Source: an uncultured Muribaculaceae bacterium (GTDB lineage: Bacteria > Bacteroidota > Bacteroidia > Bacteroidales > Muribaculaceae). From it: a DNA stretch of 18,715 nt. The stretch is taken from positions 1 through 18,715 of the forward strand of contig CAJTJV010000044.1 of assembly GCA_910576775.1 (NCBI GenBank), written 5' to 3'. Below the pieces are notes generated by a model. The model did not search any database. It had not been told where the DNA came from and saw nothing but the letters and a program-made list of their open reading frames with translations. Positions 15,158 through 18,715 of this stretch are shown piece after piece. Within the stretch, counting starts at the first letter, position 1; every line of letters begins with the position of its first letter. The position numbers were made by a program, and so were the translations under genes.

Positions 15158-15949
15158 TCAGTTATTGTATTTTTCGTTCTGTGATTCTGCCATTTGGTCG
15201 GCCATCTGTATATAGCCTCGTGAATAGCTGCGGTATGTGTCCATTGGGATTTCCTCCGCTTCGGGCGGCTCGGACAGTCTTTTTGTACCGTCGGGGCGAA
15301 AGCAGAGATATTTTATGGATAATCCACGGTCGAGCCACTGCTGTTCGTAATGCGTGCGGATGGCGACAAGAGGGTCGTCTTCCGGGCGTTCGGCGTGGAT
15401 GTCTGTGCCGCGGTCAAGGATTTCAAAGTCGTTGTGTTTCGCCATCATTTCAGTATATGTGAAGAGGAAGGGGCTGTCGGTCTTGAGCTTTATCAGACCG
15501 CCGGGAGCAAGCACCCGGGTATATAATTCTGTCATGCGGGTGCCGGTGAGGCGCTTGTTTGCTTTTTTCATCTGTGGGTCCGGAAAGGTAATCCATATCT
15601 CGGACACCTCGGACGGGGCGAAAAACCGGTCGAGCAGTTCGATGGATGTGCGCAGAAACGCTACATTATCCATTCCTCGGCGCAGGGCTTCAGTGGCTCC
15701 ACTCCAGATACGCGCTCCTTTGATATCCATGCCAATGAAATTGCGGTCGTGGAAACGGCTGCCGAGGCCTACTGTATATTCTCCTTTGCCGCAGCCGAGT
15801 TCGAGGACTATAGGCTTGTCGTTGCCAAAGAATTCCTTCCACCGTCCTTTGTAGGGGAATGCCTCTGTGCTGAGGCGTCCGAAAGGATACTGTAGTACGA
15901 GAGGATTCTGTTCTACCTCGGCGAATTTGCGCAATTTGTTCTTTCCCAT
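15158..15949 (-). CDS. trmB: tRNA (guanine-N7-)-methyltransferase
   Basis: This 263-residue SAM-dependent enzyme makes m7G46 in the variable loop of tRNAs. Motif I is ELGCGKGEYTVGL (about 50-62), then GMDIKGARIW (about 73-82). The signature WITFPDPQMKKANKRLT (about 119-135) is followed by LKTDSPFLF (about 155-163). The N-terminal extension, opening with GKNKLRKFAE, is typical of Bacteroidetes TrmB. The C-terminal tail after residue 235 (MDTYRSYSRG) is longer than in E. coli TrmB. It starts 2 bases after the LRR gene stop and is followed 6 bases later by mrp. Family assignment is secure. Confidence 0.97.
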   Translation of the reverse strand: MGKNKLRKFAEVEQNPLVLQYPFGRLSTEAFPYKGRWKEFFGNDKPIVLELGCGKGEYTVGLGSRFHDRNFIGMDIKGARIWSGATEALRRGMDNVAFLRTSIELLDRFFAPSEVSEIWITFPDPQMKKANKRLTGTRMTELYTRVLAPGGLIKLKTDSPFLFTYTEMMAKHNDFEILDRGTDIHAERPEDDPLVAIRTHYEQQWLDRGLSIKYLCFRPDGTKRLSEPPEAEEIPMDTYRSYSRGYIQMADQMAESQNEKYNN

Positions 15950-15951
15950 AT

Positions 15952-17337
15952 CTATAAGGCGAATTTTAATATTGTTCCGGCTCCGTCGGCCAGTGTGGCG
16001 GTTACGATTATGACAGTGCCTTTCGGTAGGCTGCGCAGGTCGGCCACGCAGACCGGGATTTCCGGGTTCGTATTTAGAACCGGCTCGCCGGATGCTTTGA
16101 CAATCAGTACATAGCTTATGGCCGGACCGTCAGAGGACAATGTCAGAATATTACCTTTAAGGCTGGCGCTTATTCTGTTTCCGTATGCCGGAGTCTCTAT
16201 ATCTGACACTCCTTCTGTAATGTCGAAATCCTGCCACTGCGGAGCGCTTTCGAAATCCGCTTTGTTTGTGCCTACATATAGTTTGACATTTGCAACATCC
16301 GTTGCCGCCCATACGTCGGCACCGGTGGCCGGTACGGCCTTAAGAGTATTTACGTCGATCGACCGCAGCTGCTTTGAGTCTTCCATCGCTCCGTTGCCGA
16401 TGCTTTCTAACGATGATGGAAGCACTATTGCGACGAGAGACGACCCTTTCAGGGAATATTGTCCGATAGACCGCAGGTTTTCCGGTATTGTCATGTCGGC
16501 GACGGGCGAATTTGCGAAGAGATAGTTGCTCATTGAGAGTAGGGAGGGTGGTAGAATCACTTTTGTGAGATTATTGCAGTCGAAAAATGCGCCATTGCCG
16601 ATCGTTGCGAGTGTTTCGGGCAAGGCGATTTCGGTTATTCCGGAAGATTGGAACGCGCGATCGCCTATGGACGCAAGTCCGGGGATGAAGGAAAATTTTT
16701 CCAATGAACGTGTGTCTTGGAAAGCCTCTGTGCCTATGTCTTTCAGATTTCCAGTTCCTTCGATCGACGACAATGCGGAGCATCCGGCAAATGCACCTTC
16801 CGGAATTGTTGTTGTACTACCGAGATTGGCCTTGACAAGCCTGGAGCAATTACGGAATATATAGCATGCGGCGGAGATGTCGCCTTTGACAGAGATTTCG
16901 GTGAGCCGGCTGCAATCGGCGAAAGCTCCCGCACCTACTTTTGTCCTTGCAGGAATGATTATTGAGCGCAAGGGAGTTGACGCGAACGCCATATCCCCGA
17001 TTGTTACGTCTTCGGGGAGCGCGACGCTCTGTAGCTTCGAGCCGCCGAAAGTTCCGGCGGGTATGGCGGACTCAGGATAGACTGTGGAGCCTTTGATTTT
17101 CTTGCCGTAGTAGGCGGCGATATCAAGTCCGCTTATGTCGAGTTCGATTAATACCGGTAGACTGTCGGCAATAAAAAACAGGTCGGAAGCGTCGGCTGTA
17201 CCGGTTAGGACAAGTGAACTGATATTTTTGTGCTCCCGCAAGGACGACGGCAGGCTACCCGGAACGCACTCTGTCTCGAATGCCGCCAGAGAGAATGTTG
17301 CGATAGCCGTGAATATAGCCGTTATTACGCGGAGCAT
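15952..17337 (-). CDS. Secreted BspA-like leucine-rich-repeat protein
   Basis: This 461-residue exported protein has a signal peptide (MLRVITAIFTAIATFSLAAF). Residues about 88-335 hold roughly ten 21-24-residue LRR_5/BspA-type repeats, with units such as IGNGAFFDCNNLTKVILP and SIGDRAFQSSGITEIALP. A beta-rich C-terminal region (about 390-461) ends in LPKGTVIIVTATLADGAG and KFAL, which weakly resembles a T9SS sorting tail. I use the ATG at 17337 because it gives the signal peptide and lies 4 bases after the aminotransferase stop; the longer open frame to 17562 runs through that gene. BspA-like proteins bind host or bacterial surface components; here the ligand is unknown. Its place inside a housekeeping operon, between an aminotransferase and trmB, is unusual. 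Confidence 0.85.
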   Translation of the reverse strand: MLRVITAIFTAIATFSLAAFETECVPGSLPSSLREHKNISSLVLTGTADASDLFFIADSLPVLIELDISGLDIAAYYGKKIKGSTVYPESAIPAGTFGGSKLQSVALPEDVTIGDMAFASTPLRSIIIPARTKVGAGAFADCSRLTEISVKGDISAACYIFRNCSRLVKANLGSTTTIPEGAFAGCSALSSIEGTGNLKDIGTEAFQDTRSLEKFSFIPGLASIGDRAFQSSGITEIALPETLATIGNGAFFDCNNLTKVILPPSLLSMSNYLFANSPVADMTIPENLRSIGQYSLKGSSLVAIVLPSSLESIGNGAMEDSKQLRSIDVNTLKAVPATGADVWAATDVANVKLYVGTNKADFESAPQWQDFDITEGVSDIETPAYGNRISASLKGNILTLSSDGPAISYVLIVKASGEPVLNTNPEIPVCVADLRSLPKGTVIIVTATLADGAGTILKFAL

Positions 17338-17341
17338 TTTA

Positions 17342-18553
17342 TCAATCGTTTTCTTTAAGTGTTCTACCGGGGTATGCTTCAAGAGCCTTGCGGAGTACAA
17401 GCATTGCGCGTGCAAGTTCTTCTTTGCGCAGCACGTATGCCATACGAACTTCGTCGCGTCCCATTCCGGGGGTAGTATAGAAACCTGATGCCGGAGCCAT
17501 GAATACTGTCTCGCCCTCGTAATTGAATTCTTCGAGACACCAGCGGCAGAAATTGTCGGCATCGTCGACAGGGAGGCGGACTACAGTGTAGAACGCACCC
17601 ATGGGAATCGGTGAATAGCATCCGGGTATCTTGTTGAGCTGGTCGATAAGGAACTTGCGGCGCTCCACATATTCGTTGTATGTCGCGAGCATGTATTCTT
17701 TCGGGGTGTCGATGGAGGCTTCGGCGACGAGCTGGCCTAAAAGTGGCGGACTCAACCTTGCCTGGCAGAATTTCATTACGTTAGCTTTCAGTTCCTTGTG
17801 CTTGGTGATAAGGGCGCCGATGCGGATGCCGCATTCGTTGTAGCGCTTCGACACGGAGTCGATAAGTACAACCTTGTCCTCAATACCCGGCAAATGGAAT
17901 GCGGAGATATAGGGAGCGCCTGTATAGCAGAACTCGCGGTATACCTCGTCGGAAAACAGGAAAAGGTCGTGTTTCAGGACAAGGTCGCGTATCTGAAGCA
18001 TTTCCTTCATCGTGTAGAGATATCCTGTAGGATTATTCGGGTTGCATATCAGGATTCCCTTTGTGCGGGGTGTGATAAGTTCTTCGAATTTTTCTACCGG
18101 CGGCAGTTCGAAACCGTCGTCAATACTCGAAGGGATGGTGACAATCTTTGCTCCGGCCGAGATGGCGAAAGCCATATAGTTGGCGTAGGCCGGTTCGGGG
18201 ACGATTATCTCGTCTCCCGGGTCGAGGCATGCCATGAAGGCGAAAAGTACGGCTTCGGAGCCGCCGGTGGTTACTATGATGTCGTCGACGTCAACATCGA
18301 TATTGAAACGTCCGTAATATTGTTGCAATTTCTCACGAAGAGAGCGCAATCCTTCCGAGGGGCTGTATTCGAGAACCTCACGGTCGATATGCCTGAGAGC
18401 CTCCAGGGCGGCAGGCGGAGTCGGCACATCGGGTTGGCCGATATTGAGCCGATAGACTTTTATCCCCTTTTCGATAGCCTTGTTTGCCAGTGGCACTAAA
18501 CGTCGGATTGGGGACGCGGGCATTTCTTCACCGCGCTTTGAAACTTGGGGCAT
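17342..18553 (-). CDS. PLP-dependent class I/II aminotransferase (AspC-like)
   Basis: This 403-residue fold-type I aminotransferase should transfer an amino group between an amino acid and a 2-oxo acid in the cytoplasm. TTGGSEAVLF (95-104) binds the PLP phosphate. NPNNPTG (171-177), D202 and Y205 in SDEVYREF contact the cofactor ring. K236 in SVSKRYNECGIRIG is the Schiff-base lysine, and R370 in EVRMAYV should bind the substrate carboxylate. Length is normal. The motif SVSKRY-x-x-CGIRIG is characteristic of a Bacteroidales branch rather than classical AspC (SFSK-x-x-x-x-x-GWR-x-G), so the substrate could be aspartate, aromatic or another amino acid. It is the first gene of the nine-gene operon, with a promoter about 25 bases upstream. 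Confidence 0.93.
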   Translation of the reverse strand: MPQVSKRGEEMPASPIRRLVPLANKAIEKGIKVYRLNIGQPDVPTPPAALEALRHIDREVLEYSPSEGLRSLREKLQQYYGRFNIDVDVDDIIVTTGGSEAVLFAFMACLDPGDEIIVPEPAYANYMAFAISAGAKIVTIPSSIDDGFELPPVEKFEELITPRTKGILICNPNNPTGYLYTMKEMLQIRDLVLKHDLFLFSDEVYREFCYTGAPYISAFHLPGIEDKVVLIDSVSKRYNECGIRIGALITKHKELKANVMKFCQARLSPPLLGQLVAEASIDTPKEYMLATYNEYVERRKFLIDQLNKIPGCYSPIPMGAFYTVVRLPVDDADNFCRWCLEEFNYEGETVFMAPASGFYTTPGMGRDEVRMAYVLRKEELARAMLVLRKALEAYPGRTLKEND

Positions 18554-18576
18554 AGTATATTCTTTTTATTATTGTG

Positions 18577-18609
18577 CAAAGATACGGATAAGTCGAACAC
18601 AAAGCCAAA
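18577..18609 (-). promoter_or_regulatory. Promoter of the aminotransferase-trmB-mrp-aroQ operon
   Basis: The minus strand has TATCTTTG at 18584-18577, a perfect -7 TAnnTTTG. TTTG at 18609-18606 is a -33 box with a 21-base spacer. The start would be near 18572, giving a short A/T-rich leader before the ATG at 18553. The -33 TTTG lies in an imperfect palindrome CAAAC-TT-GTTTG (18606-18617), which might be an operator. Confidence 0.7.
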
Positions 18610-18658
18610 CTTGTTTGAGTTTTGTTGATACGGGAGTACACGGCTCTTTCATTTAGGA

Positions 18659-18666
18659 TATTTTTG
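18659..18666 (+). promoter_or_regulatory. Possible divergent -7 element for a gene beyond the right edge
   Basis: TATTTTTG on the + strand matches TAnnTTTG, but no TTTG -33 box stands at 19-21 bases. The 49 bases after it hold a small hairpin (GCCTC-GGA-GAGGC, 18683-18695) and no convincing start codon leading out of the window. An ATG at 18670 opens only ten codons. Confidence 0.35.
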
Positions 18667-18715
18667 TGCATGTATCGTGAGAGCCTCGGAGAGGCGTCAT
18701 AATGTGAAAACCCCG

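Noticed and set aside
17338..17562. N-terminal extension of the LRR protein into the aminotransferase gene
   Set aside because: Would place 75 unrelated residues before a clear signal peptide and overlap the end of the aminotransferase; the ATG at 17337 fits the operon spacing.
17798..18499. + strand open frame (233 codons) opposite the aminotransferase
   Set aside because: Lies fully antisense to a well-conserved enzyme and shows no domain.
1..18715. CRISPR array, insertion sequence, tRNA or rRNA gene
   Set aside because: No regularly spaced repeats, transposase motifs, terminal inverted repeats, cloverleaf or rRNA segments were seen on either strand.

Overview
The window looks like a chromosomal segment of a gut Bacteroidales, most likely a Muribaculaceae-like relative of Bacteroides. 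The evidence is promoters of the Bacteroidetes type (-7 element TAnnTTTG), weak or absent Shine-Dalgarno sequences, multidomain beta-sandwich surface proteins with C-terminal tails resembling type IX secretion (T9SS) sorting domains, a BspA-like leucine-rich-repeat protein, and a cysteine-free Bacteroidetes-style Mrp ATPase. Base composition is moderate and even, and I see no transposon, integrase, CRISPR array, tRNA or rRNA. Species-level placement is inference.

Region 1 (1-5584, + strand): two consecutive large secreted proteins. The first (121-2199) has two beta-sandwich domains plus fibronectin-III-like segments. The second (2239-5526) has choice-of-anchor/cleaved-adhesin-type domains and carboxypeptidase-regulatory-like domains. 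A TATATTTG promoter precedes the pair and a very long hairpin (5539-5584) ends it. The first 21 bases may be the start of a divergent gene leaving the window.

Region 2 (5601-9791, - strand): a tightly packed three-gene tripartite drug-efflux operon, in the order outer-membrane TolC-like channel, EmrA/HlyD-type membrane-fusion protein, and 14-helix EmrB/DHA2-type permease. Its promoter (TAACTTTG, 9769-9762) lies about 205 bases upstream of the first gene. The leader holds a possible 39-codon upstream ORF and two hairpins, which is the most interesting uncharacterised regulatory structure here. The divergent side of the same intergenic region carries GTTAAAT direct repeats in front of a Spy/CpxP-like basic periplasmic protein (9958-10455).

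Region 3 (10524-18609, - strand): a nine-gene, gap-free operon read from right to left. The order is PLP aminotransferase, secreted LRR protein, TrmB tRNA methyltransferase, cysteine-free Mrp ATPase, AroQ dehydroquinase, GT4 glycosyltransferase, extended SDR, three-helix membrane protein and O-methyltransferase. Gaps are 1-6 bases, and the last three junctions are ATGA overlaps. Housekeeping, envelope and surface functions are thus translationally linked. A shared hairpin at 10481-10520 separates this operon from the Spy-like gene.

I did not find an unmistakable new defence or mobile system. The best leads are the efflux-operon leader, the Mrp with no cysteines, the nested FN3/beta-sandwich architecture, and the Cpx-like repeat arrangement.
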